Below, piece by piece: positions 33,563-41,072 of a stretch of 64,000 bases of DNA (within the stretch, counting starts at the first letter, position 1; each line of letters starts with the position of its first letter). The notes below the pieces were generated by a model that saw only the letters and a list, made by a program, of their open reading frames with translations, did no database searches and was not told the origin of the DNA. A program made the position numbers and the translations under genes. Origin of the DNA: Streptococcus suis (GTDB lineage: Bacteria; Bacillota; Bacilli; Lactobacillales; Streptococcaceae); assembly GCF_017601095.1 (NCBI RefSeq), contig NZ_JAGFUX010000008.1, positions 1 through 64,000 of the forward strand, in the 5' to 3' direction.

Positions 33563-34047
33563 CACAAATCCCCCTCCTTCACAAACACCCCGTCTATCAT
33601 CTTGCCTTTTCGGTCCTTGATTTCGTCATAGGCTATCTTTAGACAAGTGTCAGCCGTTGTGCAATTGTGAATAGCCACCGAGTGAATGCTGCTGTGCAAC
33701 ATCATCAAATCAGGCTGAATAAGCGGAATCTGTGTTTCATTATGAAAAACATGCTTGTGCAGTTTGTTCGCAAGATTTCCCAAACCAGCAACCATCAACA
33801 ACAGTTCAAGCTCTTCTGGAGTAGCTCGAATGTCAGCACCATTCTTGACTTGTAACTCAAGACCAGTCAAGACAACCTGCATATCACCCAAGGCATCTTT
33901 AATCAGATCAGACTTGCCTTTGGCAACTCCTTCAAACAGCTCACCAGCTTCCTCCATCAATTTCTCGAACTGCTTAACTGGATTTGCTTCATGTAAGTTG
34001 CGGTCGATGAACCATTGTTCAACCTTTTCATCAAGTGTTTTACTCAT
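33562..34047 (-). CDS. MazG-like nucleotide pyrophosphohydrolase
   Basis: 161 residues from the ATG at 34047 (GGGGG upstream; a longer frame has no RBS). LMEEAGELFEGVAKGKSDLI and KDALGDMQVVLTGLE give the metal-binding E-E-x-x-E and D/E-x-x-D residues of the MazG fold. Such enzymes hydrolyse NTPs or alarmones, and phage copies may counter starvation signalling. It overlaps its neighbours. Confidence 0.78.
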   Translation of the reverse strand: MSKTLDEKVEQWFIDRNLHEANPVKQFEKLMEEAGELFEGVAKGKSDLIKDALGDMQVVLTGLELQVKNGADIRATPEELELLLMVAGLGNLANKLHKHVFHNETQIPLIQPDLMMLHSSIHSVAIHNCTTADTCLKIAYDEIKDRKGKMIDGVFVKEGDL

Positions 34048-34222
34048 TTTCAATCCCCCATCTATTTGATAAATAATCTCCAAACCAATCGTCATTACCA
34101 ATGGCAATGATTTGTTCTTTGCAGACAATATTATTTTCAATCAGGGCATCAAGTGCCTCAGCTTTGGCCATCATCAAGTTTCCCTCCTTGATTGGCAATG
34201 TCATCGTTTGTTCTCTAGTCAT
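34040..34222 (-). CDS. Small phage protein
   Basis: 60 residues, overlapping both neighbours by 8 bases. Helical centre (MMAKAEALDALIENNIVCKE) followed by NDDWFGDYLSNRWG. Family not recognised. Confidence 0.5.
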   Translation of the reverse strand: MTREQTMTLPIKEGNLMMAKAEALDALIENNIVCKEQIIAIGNDDWFGDYLSNRWGIENE

Positions 34223-34448
34223 TTTGTATTTCCTCCGTTAGTTTCTTAGTAATCAAGTAATAACAATCCTTAGCACCATAATCAATGCGAATATGATTGT
34301 CATGCCAGGACTTAGCATACCTAGGAACCGAGATAGCCGAATGGACCCTGACATGTTCCTTAATAGCAGCGACCGCATCCTGAATCTGGCCAAAACTCCC
34401 AAGCTTAATTGGAAAATAACCATTCGCAATAAATTTCACTTCAAACAT
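34215..34448 (-). CDS. Small phage protein
   Basis: 77 residues, alpha/beta (FEVKFIANGYFPIKLGSFGQ). It overlaps the upstream gene by 13 bases and the downstream gene by 8. Family not recognised. Confidence 0.5.
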   Translation of the reverse strand: MFEVKFIANGYFPIKLGSFGQIQDAVAAIKEHVRVHSAISVPRYAKSWHDNHIRIDYGAKDCYYLITKKLTEEIQND

Positions 34449-34642
34449 TCAGAAACCTCAACCGCATAAAAATTCCCATAGGATTGCAATGCCCGAGCCA
34501 CACCAATCGCAACAGCCCTACTTGCAAGATAGAAACCAAGCTCTGGCTTGTCCGTGTAACTCAAATCAAAACCAGTAGCACCAATCCGAATCTCCTTAAC
34601 ATAAGGCAACTTCTCCCTAAGACCATGCTTTAAAATAAACAT
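34436..34642 (-). CDS. Small phage protein
   Basis: 68 residues from the ATG at 34642 (AGGAG upstream). GFYLASRAVAIGVARALQSY forms a helix and the rest is beta. It starts 2 bases after the replisome organizer stop. Family not recognised. Confidence 0.5.
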   Translation of the reverse strand: MFILKHGLREKLPYVKEIRIGATGFDLSYTDKPELGFYLASRAVAIGVARALQSYGNFYAVEVSECLK

Positions 34643-34644
34643 CG

Positions 34645-35478
34645 CTACTCCTTCCATAGATCCATCGCATCAAAAAATTCAGGCGATGCCGTAACTTCCT
34701 TCGATATATCTATTTCTTTATTCCTATCCCGAACCTGCTCAACCGTATGGATGTTCTCCTTCTTCCAATTCCTCAGAATAGCACGGACATAGTTCCAGAA
34801 AGGTTTAGCTCGGAATACAGCTTCTTTGAGAGCTTCACGAACTAAATCCTCAGAAACACCATCTTCCACAACAGTCTTCTGAATATCCTCAATTTCAAAC
34901 GGACTCAGCAAACGACCAAAAGAAGACTCAAAATCTGAAAACAAAGATTGTAGGTCGTATTTATTATCTAAACAACTACTAGATATATCTTTATCTATTT
35001 CTTCTTCTCTTTCTTCTTCTCTTTCTTCTTCTAGAGCGTTACCCTGCGTTACTGTAACGTTACATGTAACGTTACCACTTGCCAATAATTTCTGCTTTTC
35101 CCTGTGCCTCGCAACACGCTTCCGAGCCTGTTCCCTAGCCTTATCCATACCATCAACACTTTGATGCTTTTCCCAGTTAGGAATGGCAATAGCATTATTG
35201 ATAATCTCAATCATCCCAAATTGCTCAAATGTCTGAAGAGCAGCCCTCACAGTATTCAAAGGCCGACGAAAAAGGGTAGACAGCATTTCATCTGTATAAT
35301 GCACACGATCATTCATCATAAGGACACCACTATAATTCTGCTTACCAGCCAAGGTCAGCAGCTTAAACCAAACCACAATAATCGTGTCAGCCTCTGGCAA
35401 AGACTCAATCAACAGAATTTTTTCATCATCGAAAATATCCGTGACAATCTTAATCCATTTGATTTCACTAGCCATCAT
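34645..35478 (-). CDS. Phage replisome organizer (DnaD-like)
   Basis: 277 residues. The N-terminal winged-helix domain (about 1-110, IKWIKIVTDIFDDEKILLIE) matches the replisome organizer N-terminal family, and the C-terminal part (about 190-260) resembles DnaD/DnaB_2 (VREALKEAVFRAKPFWNYVR). Between them lies a linker encoded by repeated GTTAC units and a polypurine Glu/Arg tract. It would bind the origin in its own gene and recruit host helicase. Confidence 0.85.
   Translation of the reverse strand: MMASEIKWIKIVTDIFDDEKILLIESLPEADTIIVVWFKLLTLAGKQNYSGVLMMNDRVHYTDEMLSTLFRRPLNTVRAALQTFEQFGMIEIINNAIAIPNWEKHQSVDGMDKAREQARKRVARHREKQKLLASGNVTCNVTVTQGNALEEEREEEREEEIDKDISSSCLDNKYDLQSLFSDFESSFGRLLSPFEIEDIQKTVVEDGVSEDLVREALKEAVFRAKPFWNYVRAILRNWKKENIHTVEQVRDRNKEIDISKEVTASPEFFDAMDLWKE
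35036..35075. other. Candidate phage replication origin inside the replisome organizer gene
   Basis: Two GCGTTAC units (35036-35042 and 35046-35052) precede a perfect 22-bp palindrome at 35054-35075 made of GTAACGTTAC, AT, GTAACGTTAC. A long pyrimidine tract adjoins on the left (34996-35031). Confidence 0.6.
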
Positions 35479-35711
35479 TCCCTCCTTGTCAAGATCAAAT
35501 TATCAATCCTGTCCCTCACAGCCTTGCCAGGCATCCAATCAAGCTTCCGCATCCGCTTGACATACTTGACATCAATCCCCAGCAATACAGCCAATTCCTC
35601 GTTCCCAATATCAGAATTCTGCACCCAAATAGCATAATCAATCCCAGTATTCGCTTTCTGATCAGCGACACGATTAGGCACCTTATGAGCAAAAACATGC
35701 CGACGAACCAT
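35475..35711 (-). CDS. Small helix-turn-helix phage protein
   Basis: 78 residues from the ATG at 35711 (AGGT 5 bases upstream). GNEELAVLLGIDVKYVKRMR resembles an HTH recognition region, and the C-terminus is basic. Located just upstream of the replisome organizer with a 4-base overlap. A probable DNA-binding accessory protein. Confidence 0.55.
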   Translation of the reverse strand: MVRRHVFAHKVPNRVADQKANTGIDYAIWVQNSDIGNEELAVLLGIDVKYVKRMRKLDWMPGKAVRDRIDNLILTRRE

Positions 35712-35712
35712 C

Positions 35713-35967
35713 TCAGACCTCCCTATCTGCCAACAGCTCAGCCTGGCACTTGTTGACACTTTCTAAGTAATCAATCCGTCTCCGGAGCTCATCAATCAAT
35801 CTAGCCTGACCAACGCATTCCTGATTTTTCAGCAAAGCCAGCTTCTTGTATTCTTTGGCAGTATGCCGTGCAGTAGCAAGCTCACGTTCAAACTCAGGCT
35901 GATGTTGAGGGACGTAGTCACCTTCGTCAATGCCCAAAAACTTTTTCATCAATTCCCAAACTTTCAT
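35713..35967 (-). CDS. Small coiled-coil phage protein
   Basis: 84 residues from the ATG at 35967 (GGAGGG upstream). Begins MKVWELMKKFLGIDEGDYVP, then a coiled coil (LIDELRRRIDYLESVNKCQA). A longer frame to 36066 would overlap the upstream gene and has no RBS. Function unknown. Confidence 0.5.
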   Translation of the reverse strand: MKVWELMKKFLGIDEGDYVPQHQPEFERELATARHTAKEYKKLALLKNQECVGQARLIDELRRRIDYLESVNKCQAELLADREV

Positions 35968-35968
35968 T

Positions 35969-36157
35969 CTACCCTCCGTAATACCGATGAATCTGCAAAT
36001 ACCGTAGATTCCGTTCAGGCACAGTTTCAACAGGTGCCTTCTCGACGACATCCAGTTCAACCACAACTGGCTTTCGAATCAACCAGATGAGAATGGGCAC
36101 CATAACCGCAATCACAACCAGCACCTGCTCAGTCGACAATAGTAACTCCTCTGACAT
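35969..36157 (-). CDS. Single-span membrane protein
   Basis: 62 residues: a hydrophobic segment (VLVVIAVMVPILIWLI) followed by a basic and then hydrophilic tail (VEKAPVETVPERNLRYLQIH). Good position in the early operon. Function unknown. Confidence 0.5.
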   Translation of the reverse strand: MSEELLLSTEQVLVVIAVMVPILIWLIRKPVVVELDVVEKAPVETVPERNLRYLQIHRYYGG

Positions 36158-36166
36158 AACAACCTC

Positions 36167-36448
36167 CTACATTGTCAAAAACCGTTCCACATCAGATTCC
36201 TTGTAGTAAATTTTGGATGTTTTTTCAAAAGGAGGTTGATACCGTCTCAAACCAGCATCCTCCCACCTTTTCAACGTTTCATCCCTTAGGTCCAAGTCCT
36301 TCATCAATTTCTGACGAGTAACCAAACCACAAGTATGATATTCAAATTCCTTTTCAAGCCGTCTCGTCAAGTAATTCTCGACCACAGCTACAATCTTGTC
36401 CAACAAGTTCAATTCAAACCATCTGGATAAAAAACCTTGTTCTTCCAT
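36167..36448 (-). CDS. DUF771-like phage protein
   Basis: 93 residues from the ATG at 36448, one base after the antirepressor stop. TRQKLMKDLDLRDETLKRWE followed by GLRRYQPPFEKT and YYKESDVERFL is a MerR/excisionase-like winged helix, common in the DUF771 family next to phage antirepressors. It may act as a DNA-binding regulator or excisionase. Confidence 0.65.
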   Translation of the reverse strand: MEEQGFLSRWFELNLLDKIVAVVENYLTRRLEKEFEYHTCGLVTRQKLMKDLDLRDETLKRWEDAGLRRYQPPFEKTSKIYYKESDVERFLTM

Positions 36449-36449
36449 A

Positions 36450-37160
36450 TCAAACACCATCCATAGCATTTAATTCAAAAATCTTCATCTTAGTATTGGT
36501 ACATGGTTCCCAGGTCAACCAATAAGCAAAAGCCTGTTGTTCAAATTTCTTTGGAAGCATGTCATACCGACTAATAGTAAAATGGTCCTTAAAATCAATC
36601 TCAGCCTCACGAAAGACCGACTGAGCAAAAAGCTTGTCCGCATAGGCTGGACTCTCCATCCCACCCAAACAAGCCACAACACGAGCCTTACGCTTCTTCA
36701 GAAGCGCCTGAGCAATACTAGGATGAATTGGCTGTTCATTCTTGAGATAGTCCACATCTTCAGCCAAAGCCAACTGCTGCTCTTTCAATTTCTTCTGACC
36801 AGTAAACAAAGCGATAAAAGCCTCATCAGATAAACTCTCTGGCACATACTCGCCCTGAAGCCGAATCTGAGGTAATACCTCACTGGTCACCCAGCGCTTA
36901 AACTCCCTTGCCTGTGGAAGCTTGCTAGATAAGATCAACGAATAAAGACCAGATTCGTTGATGATAATCATTTCTTGAATTCCACCGCTTGTAGGGATGC
37001 CCTGTTTTAGGGCGTCCTCTGAGTCAACGTGAAGTGCAATCGCATTTCGTGATTTTGAGTAACCTAAAATATCAGCCACATCCTTACCAACAAACCAAGG
37101 CTCATTGTTAATCGTTACAGTACGAACAACCTGCCCCTGGAAACGAAACATATCATTCAT
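36450..37160 (-). CDS. Phage antirepressor (BRO-N domain)
   Basis: 236 residues from ATG at 37160 (GGAGG upstream). N-terminal BRO domain (about 1-110): NNEPWFVGKDVADILGYS, NESGLYSLILSSKLPQAREF and RWVTSEVLPQIR are diagnostic. The C-terminal domain (about 125-236) is a helical partner region. Such proteins inactivate repressors during induction. Confidence 0.88.
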   Translation of the reverse strand: MNDMFRFQGQVVRTVTINNEPWFVGKDVADILGYSKSRNAIALHVDSEDALKQGIPTSGGIQEMIIINESGLYSLILSSKLPQAREFKRWVTSEVLPQIRLQGEYVPESLSDEAFIALFTGQKKLKEQQLALAEDVDYLKNEQPIHPSIAQALLKKRKARVVACLGGMESPAYADKLFAQSVFREAEIDFKDHFTISRYDMLPKKFEQQAFAYWLTWEPCTNTKMKIFELNAMDGV

Positions 37161-37353
37161 GAACATCCTCCACCATCTTCTGCACTTCCACCACCTCAAC
37201 ATGAGCCTGCTTCAACTGGAGATTTTTAGTCGCACAGTATTCAATCAAATAACTAACTGCCTCGCTTATCTTAATATCGTTCTTGTTGGCAAAGTCAACA
37301 ACAAATTCATAAGCCTTGGCACTAATTCTTACTACCTTTTCAAAAACTTTCAT
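37153..37353 (-). CDS. Small phage protein, ribbon-helix-helix-like
   Basis: 66 residues (AGGAGGGG upstream). Starts MKVFEKVVRISAKAYEFVVD and continues FANKNDIKISEAVSYLIEYC, a short strand plus two helices like ribbon-helix-helix DNA-binding proteins. First gene after the repeat at 37364-37390. Role uncertain. Confidence 0.5.
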   Translation of the reverse strand: MKVFEKVVRISAKAYEFVVDFANKNDIKISEAVSYLIEYCATKNLQLKQAHVEVVEVQKMVEDVHE

Positions 37354-37363
37354 TTTCCCCTCC

Positions 37364-37390
37364 TTTGTAAATTCATCTTGCCTGCCGAAT
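37364..37390 (+). repeat. Copy 2 of the TAAATTCATCTTGCCTG repeat
   Basis: 27 bp identical to 41338-41364. Here it lies directly upstream of the early gene at 37153-37353 and supplies the -35 (TTGCCT) of a + strand promoter. Confidence 0.8.
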
Positions 37391-37451
37391 TCACTTTTGG
37401 TATAATTAATTGATATTTTTGGTATGCGACTGATTTTTCAGCCGCTTTTTT
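37378..37451 (+). promoter_or_regulatory. Promoter-terminator pair in the early region
   Basis: TTGCCT (37378-37383), 17 bp, TATAAT (37401-37406) on the + strand. About 13 bp beyond the expected start lies a hairpin GCGACTGA-TTTT-TCAGCCGC (37426-37445, one mismatch) followed by six T. The product would be only about 40 nt. Confidence 0.5.
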
Positions 37452-37452
37452 A

Positions 37453-37638
37453 TTATCTAAATTCCTCTGTGCTGACACCCAAAGCATCAGCGATCTTAAC
37501 GACGTTGCTAAACATCATGTCCTTCTTTCTTGCCGACTTCAACTCAGCCAGCATCTGATAATTCACACCTGCTTTCTTTGCTAAAGCATAAATAGTTAAT
37601 CCTTTGAGATTAGCCAACTCTTCAATTTTTCCCCACAC
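37453..37638 (-). CDS. Small XRE-type DNA-binding protein
   Basis: About 61 residues if it starts at the GTG at 37638, which leaves only the HTH domain: VWGKIEELANLKGLTIYALA and KKAGVNYQMLAELKSARKKD. An ATG at 37797 would add 53 unlikely hydrophobic residues. No clear RBS is seen. A Cro-like regulator of the early genes is plausible. Confidence 0.55.
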   Translation of the reverse strand: MWGKIEELANLKGLTIYALAKKAGVNYQMLAELKSARKKDMMFSNVVKIADALGVSTEEFR

Positions 37639-37821
37639 TTCAACAACCACTACATATAGTTTTATATCCGTCTTTAGACTGATATTTTTTCTATATATAG
37701 ACCTTTCTATATATATTTGATACCATCTACCTATGACAATCAGGAAAATGAATCCAACTTTAACTACCAAATCTAGTGATTTTCTCCTGTGCGTCAAATA
37801 GTAAGGAAAGGAGAATAATAC

Positions 37822-38166
37822 ATGATCAATAACTTAGCAAAACTTGATATTCTAGTTGCACACGACATCATAACCAAAGAAACAGACTACAAGTTGATAA
37901 TCCAAACAGCAGCTGGACAGTACGTTGGTAAACTCTACAATCCCTCAGATACGGATTATCAATATGTATCGCAGATTGGGCAAATTATTAATGATAGTCG
38001 TCTATCTAAGTACGATGAAAAAAATCCAACAGCAATCTCTATGGTAGACGTTGAACTTCGGACCTCTTCAATTGCTGGTCCATTCAAAATGCCTTATGTT
38101 TGCTTATTTTTAGATCAAATCCTTGGTGTTTCGATTGGCAATTACGAACAGCCGATTGAAGAATAG
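37822..38166 (+). CDS. Unidentified accessory protein, opposite to the early operon
   Basis: 114 residues (AAGGAG upstream). A mixed alpha/beta protein (ETDYKLIIQTAAGQYVGKLY; VDVELRTSSIAGPFKMPYVC) with no membrane segment. It reads against the flanking early genes and has its own terminator at 38185-38212, which fits a lysogeny-expressed accessory gene. Family not recognised. Confidence 0.6.
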   Translation: MINNLAKLDILVAHDIITKETDYKLIIQTAAGQYVGKLYNPSDTDYQYVSQIGQIINDSRLSKYDEKNPTAISMVDVELRTSSIAGPFKMPYVCLFLDQILGVSIGNYEQPIEE

Positions 38167-38184
38167 CGTTTGAGTCTATTGACA

Positions 38185-38212
38185 AGTCTATCGATGCTCC
38201 GATAGACTTTTT
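38185..38212 (+). terminator. Terminator of the 37822 gene
   Basis: AGTCTATCG and CGATAGACT form a perfect 9-bp stem with a short loop, followed by five T. Confidence 0.85.
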
Positions 38213-38314
38213 CATTTGTCCGCTATACGGATACCGTTTTGGTCTCATCCCCTCCTCCTTTCTACTTTTCTAAAATTTGATATAATAAAAACAAAAAACG
38301 ATTGGAGTAAGATT

Positions 38315-38845
38315 GTGCCACAACTAACCGAATTAGAAATTCAACTTTTGACACTTTACGCAACTGTTATCATCGCCATACTAGGCTTTATTTTCAACAT
38401 CATATCTCTATGGCAAACGAAGAAAGCAACCGAAGATATGGCAAAGCCATATGTAAATGTTTATGTCGATGCCTATGCAATAAAATCTGATTATCGAGTT
38501 TATGTTTTCAAAAACTTTGGAAATTCGCCAGCTTATATTGATAAAATAATGATAGATGGAACCTTAGATGAAAATCATAGAAAACTAAAATTTCAATCTC
38601 TAATCGGCAATATGCTAGCTCCTGGACAATCTATTACATCTGTCATTCAGAAGGATTTCCACGGTATAGTTACCCTAACCATTGAGTACCATGACCAACA
38701 CCAAAAGAAATACAAAGATTCCTTCAAATTAGACCCTGACATCTATGCTTCCCTTTTGTACCAAGTACCAGATACAAGCAACGAAAATGACACTGCTAGC
38801 GCAATCCGTCAGTCCACAGCAGCCCTACTTCGTAACATGAAATAG
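38315..38845 (+). CDS. Membrane-anchored accessory protein
   Basis: 176 residues from the GTG at 38315 (TTGGAG 7 bases upstream). One N-terminal membrane span (LLTLYATVIIAILGFIFNII), then a beta-rich cytoplasmic or external domain (YRVYVFKNFGNSPAYIDKIM). Expressed in the lysogen direction. Superinfection exclusion or host interaction is possible, though not shown. Family not recognised. Confidence 0.6.
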   Translation: MPQLTELEIQLLTLYATVIIAILGFIFNIISLWQTKKATEDMAKPYVNVYVDAYAIKSDYRVYVFKNFGNSPAYIDKIMIDGTLDENHRKLKFQSLIGNMLAPGQSITSVIQKDFHGIVTLTIEYHDQHQKKYKDSFKLDPDIYASLLYQVPDTSNENDTASAIRQSTAALLRNMK

Positions 38846-38877
38846 CGACTACATCACCACCATAAGTTTTAGTCACA

Positions 38878-39018
38878 TCAATACTGTTTGGTATGGCGAA
38901 ATCGAATAATAACGTCCTCATCGTCAAGTGTATTGGCGATGATTTTGTTTTTTATATCAATAGCTTCATCCTCTTTTTGAATGAAAAACTCATATTCTAC
39001 TTTTACCTTTGCGTTCAA
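38878..39018 (-). CDS. 46-residue phage protein with TTG start
   Basis: AGGAG lies upstream of a TTG; the product reads MNAKVKVEYEFFIQKEDEAI and ends IIRFRHTKQY. It fills the gap between the Cro-like gene and the accessory genes, on the Cro strand. Function unknown. Confidence 0.5.
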   Translation of the reverse strand: MNAKVKVEYEFFIQKEDEAIDIKNKIIANTLDDEDVIIRFRHTKQY

Positions 39019-39067
39019 TTCCCCTTCTCCTTCCTAGTTCGGTTTTGGTAGTTTCAGAAATTCACGT

Positions 39068-39280
39068 TTAAACCGTGATTTCTGGTAAAAATTTAATGTC
39101 ATCATAAGAGACATCAAACGCTTTTTCAATTTCAACAATTTTTTGGACATCAGGGAATGTTTTGTGATTTTCCCAATTAGCCCAAGTATCTCCTGTTACA
39201 CCAACAAGTTTCCCAGCTTCTTTTTGAGTGAGGTCTTTTCTTGTTCGTAGCATTTTTAAGGTCCATTGTTTCAATGGCAT
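39068..39280 (-). CDS. Cro-like repressor (XRE HTH)
   Basis: 70 residues (AGGAGG 3-4 bases before the ATG). HTH: LRTRKDLTQKEAGKLVGVTG with DTWANWENHK. It is divergent from the CI-like gene and expressed from TTGACA-17-TAACAT at 39306-39334, so it is the lytic switch gene. Confidence 0.82.
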   Translation of the reverse strand: MPLKQWTLKMLRTRKDLTQKEAGKLVGVTGDTWANWENHKTFPDVQKIVEIEKAFDVSYDDIKFLPEITV

Positions 39281-39305
39281 CGCCTCCTTTCGTATTTCTG
39301 ACTAT

Positions 39306-39334
39306 ATGTTATCACGGTTTTTCCGTGTTGTCAA
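39306..39334 (-). promoter_or_regulatory. Lytic promoter with operator dyad
   Basis: Minus-strand TTGACA (39329-39334), 17 bp, TAACAT (39306-39311). The spacer contains the perfect dyad CACGG-TTTTT-CCGTG (39313-39327), a good CI/Cro operator. Confidence 0.8.
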
Positions 39335-39373
39335 TAACTTTTTTTGTTTTTTTCGTGTTTTTTTTGTTTTTTC

Positions 39374-39402
39374 TTGATTTTTTTACGGATTAAGCGTAAA
39401 AT
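39374..39402 (+). promoter_or_regulatory. Lysogenic promoter of CI/ImmA
   Basis: TTGATT (39374-39379), 17 bp, TAAAAT (39397-39402), followed by AGGAGG before the ATG at 39427. T-rich DNA separates it from the lytic promoter. Confidence 0.65.
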
Positions 39403-39426
39403 GTACTATATAAGGAGGAGAAAACC

Positions 39427-39792
39427 ATGGCTTTAGGAAACAAAGAAATAATGGCTGAAAATATAAAACATTTCATGGATAAGAAGGGCGTTGACCGTAA
39501 TCAGTTGTGTGCTGATTTGGATTTGAAGTATATGACCGTCTCTGATTGGATAAATGCGAAAAGTTATCCAAGGATTGATAAAATCGAGCTTTTAGCGAAT
39601 TATTTCGGAGTTTCAAAGTCAGACCTTGTCGAACCTCGAAACTCCCCCACAAACCAACCAACCCCTACCATCGACTTCAAGGAAATGGCAGCCGAGTCCA
39701 TGTCCTACGATGGGAAACCTCTAAACGATGAAGATATTGACCTCATTGCCTCTATCCTAGAAACACGGATGAAGAGTAGAAATAAGGAATAA
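39427..39792 (+). CDS. CI-like repressor
   Basis: 121 residues, with an N-terminal XRE HTH (GVDRNQLCADLDLKYMTVSD and WINAKSYPRI) and a Pro/Thr-rich linker to a short C-terminal helix. It lacks a LexA-type self-cleavage domain. The following ImmA-like protease offers the inactivation route. Keeps lytic genes off. Confidence 0.85.
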   Translation: MALGNKEIMAENIKHFMDKKGVDRNQLCADLDLKYMTVSDWINAKSYPRIDKIELLANYFGVSKSDLVEPRNSPTNQPTPTIDFKEMAAESMSYDGKPLNDEDIDLIASILETRMKSRNKE

Positions 39793-39798
39793 TTGCCT

Positions 39799-40182
39799 AT
39801 GATGACACCAGAATCAGTCTGCGCCGAGCGTGGCATTGATTTGGTCTATTTTGACGGTAGAGATACGGACAAGAAAGGCATATACAACAAGCGTGCGAAC
39901 ATGATTGCAGTTGACGCCTATTTGGATGAAATCCAGCATAAGAAAGTTATCTACCATGAAATGGGCCATGAAGACCACGACCCGTCCCAATACGACCGCA
40001 GACGCGAACAGTATGAGCTACAAGCAGACAGAAATATGATCCACTACCTGGTCAAAGAAGAACTAGCCCTAATGGACGATATTAGCGAATTTAATTATGT
40101 CCGCTTCATGGAAAAATACGACTTAAAAACCACGGTCAATGAGACCATGGTGATGGAAGAATATTTAGATTTAGTTAATTGA
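39799..40182 (+). CDS. ImmA/IrrE-family metallopeptidase
   Basis: About 127 residues (a TTG at 39793 is an alternative start). The zinc motif HEMGHEDH near residue 56 and EQYELQADRNMIHY (third ligand region) are characteristic. As in ICEBs1 ImmR/ImmA, it would cleave the neighbouring repressor on a DNA-damage or other signal and trigger induction. Confidence 0.85.
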   Translation: MMTPESVCAERGIDLVYFDGRDTDKKGIYNKRANMIAVDAYLDEIQHKKVIYHEMGHEDHDPSQYDRRREQYELQADRNMIHYLVKEELALMDDISEFNYVRFMEKYDLKTTVNETMVMEEYLDLVN

Positions 40183-40194
40183 AAGGAGAAACAG

Positions 40195-41031
40195 ATGGCT
40201 AGCGGCAGAACAAATGACGAAATTGCACTTTATGTCGCACAAACGATTACAGAATTAGAGGAGTATCTTCATCATTTGACTAAGAATGGTGATCCGGATG
40301 ATGCTCGAGCAGACAAAATCAGTCAATGGGTTGAGTCTTGGACAAAATATTTGAAACAGGAAAAGAAATTCAATCCTAGAAGCATCCCCGCTTTTAAACG
40401 CGGTAGCATTGTTTACGTAGATTTAGGTTTCAATGTTGGCACCGAATACGGCGGCATTCACTACGCCATTGTGTTAAACAAGAAAGATTCACGAAATAAC
40501 ACCCTCTTACATATTCTTCCGCTTACTTCAATAAAAGAAACAACAGATGTAGACAATCTTAAATACTACCAATTATCATTATCTAATGAAATCCATCGAT
40601 TGCTTATTCAGAAAGCACAGAATAATATCAAGTTAATCGCTGAAAAAAAGATTATTTTTGAAGAAAAGCAAGAAAAAATAGATCAGAAAATCGCCGAACT
40701 CAAGTCAATATTAAAAGATCAGGTAGTTTCAGAGGATTTAAACCCAAGATTTGAAGAATACTTCGAGAACGAACTATCCAATGTGACTTCTGAGCAACAA
40801 GAGGTAGATAAAATCGTCAGAGATATGACTGCACAATCAGAATATCTTGAAAAATTGATTAACAAAATCAAAAATTTAAAAATGGGAAGTATTGCTCTTT
40901 TGAACCAAGTAACAACAATCAGCAAATTAAGACTATTGGACCCAATTAACAAGAAATCTTTGCTGACAGATATAACCTTGTCTGCTGAAACTCTTGACAT
41001 AATCGACGATGCACTCAAAAATATTTTATAA
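40195..41031 (+). CDS. PemK/MazF-like protein with internal coiled coil
   Basis: 278 residues (AAAGGAG upstream). Residues about 66-120 (FKRGSIVYVDLGFNVGTEYG and HYAIVLNKKDSRNN) show a PemK/MazF ribonuclease-like barrel. A coiled coil of about 100 residues follows (about 145-225), and after it a short segment (GSIALLNQVTTISKLRLLDP) that could complete the barrel. No antitoxin gene is adjacent. Probably an RNA-cutting toxin or phage-defence factor. Confidence 0.72.
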   Translation: MASGRTNDEIALYVAQTITELEEYLHHLTKNGDPDDARADKISQWVESWTKYLKQEKKFNPRSIPAFKRGSIVYVDLGFNVGTEYGGIHYAIVLNKKDSRNNTLLHILPLTSIKETTDVDNLKYYQLSLSNEIHRLLIQKAQNNIKLIAEKKIIFEEKQEKIDQKIAELKSILKDQVVSEDLNPRFEEYFENELSNVTSEQQEVDKIVRDMTAQSEYLEKLINKIKNLKMGSIALLNQVTTISKLRLLDPINKKSLLTDITLSAETLDIIDDALKNIL

Positions 41032-41037
41032 TATCTG

Positions 41038-41066
41038 TTGACAAAAATAAGAACAAAGGTTACAAT
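41038..41066 (+). promoter_or_regulatory. Strong promoter of a noncoding transcript
   Basis: TTGACA (41038-41043), exactly 17 bp, TACAAT (41061-41066), beginning 7 bp after the PemK-like gene stop. Downstream there is no gene before a terminator. Confidence 0.75.
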
Positions 41067-41072
41067 TGAATC

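Noticed and set aside
37639..37797. N-terminal extension of the small HTH gene to the ATG at 37797
   Set aside because: The extra residues are hydrophobic and unlike XRE proteins, and no RBS is present.
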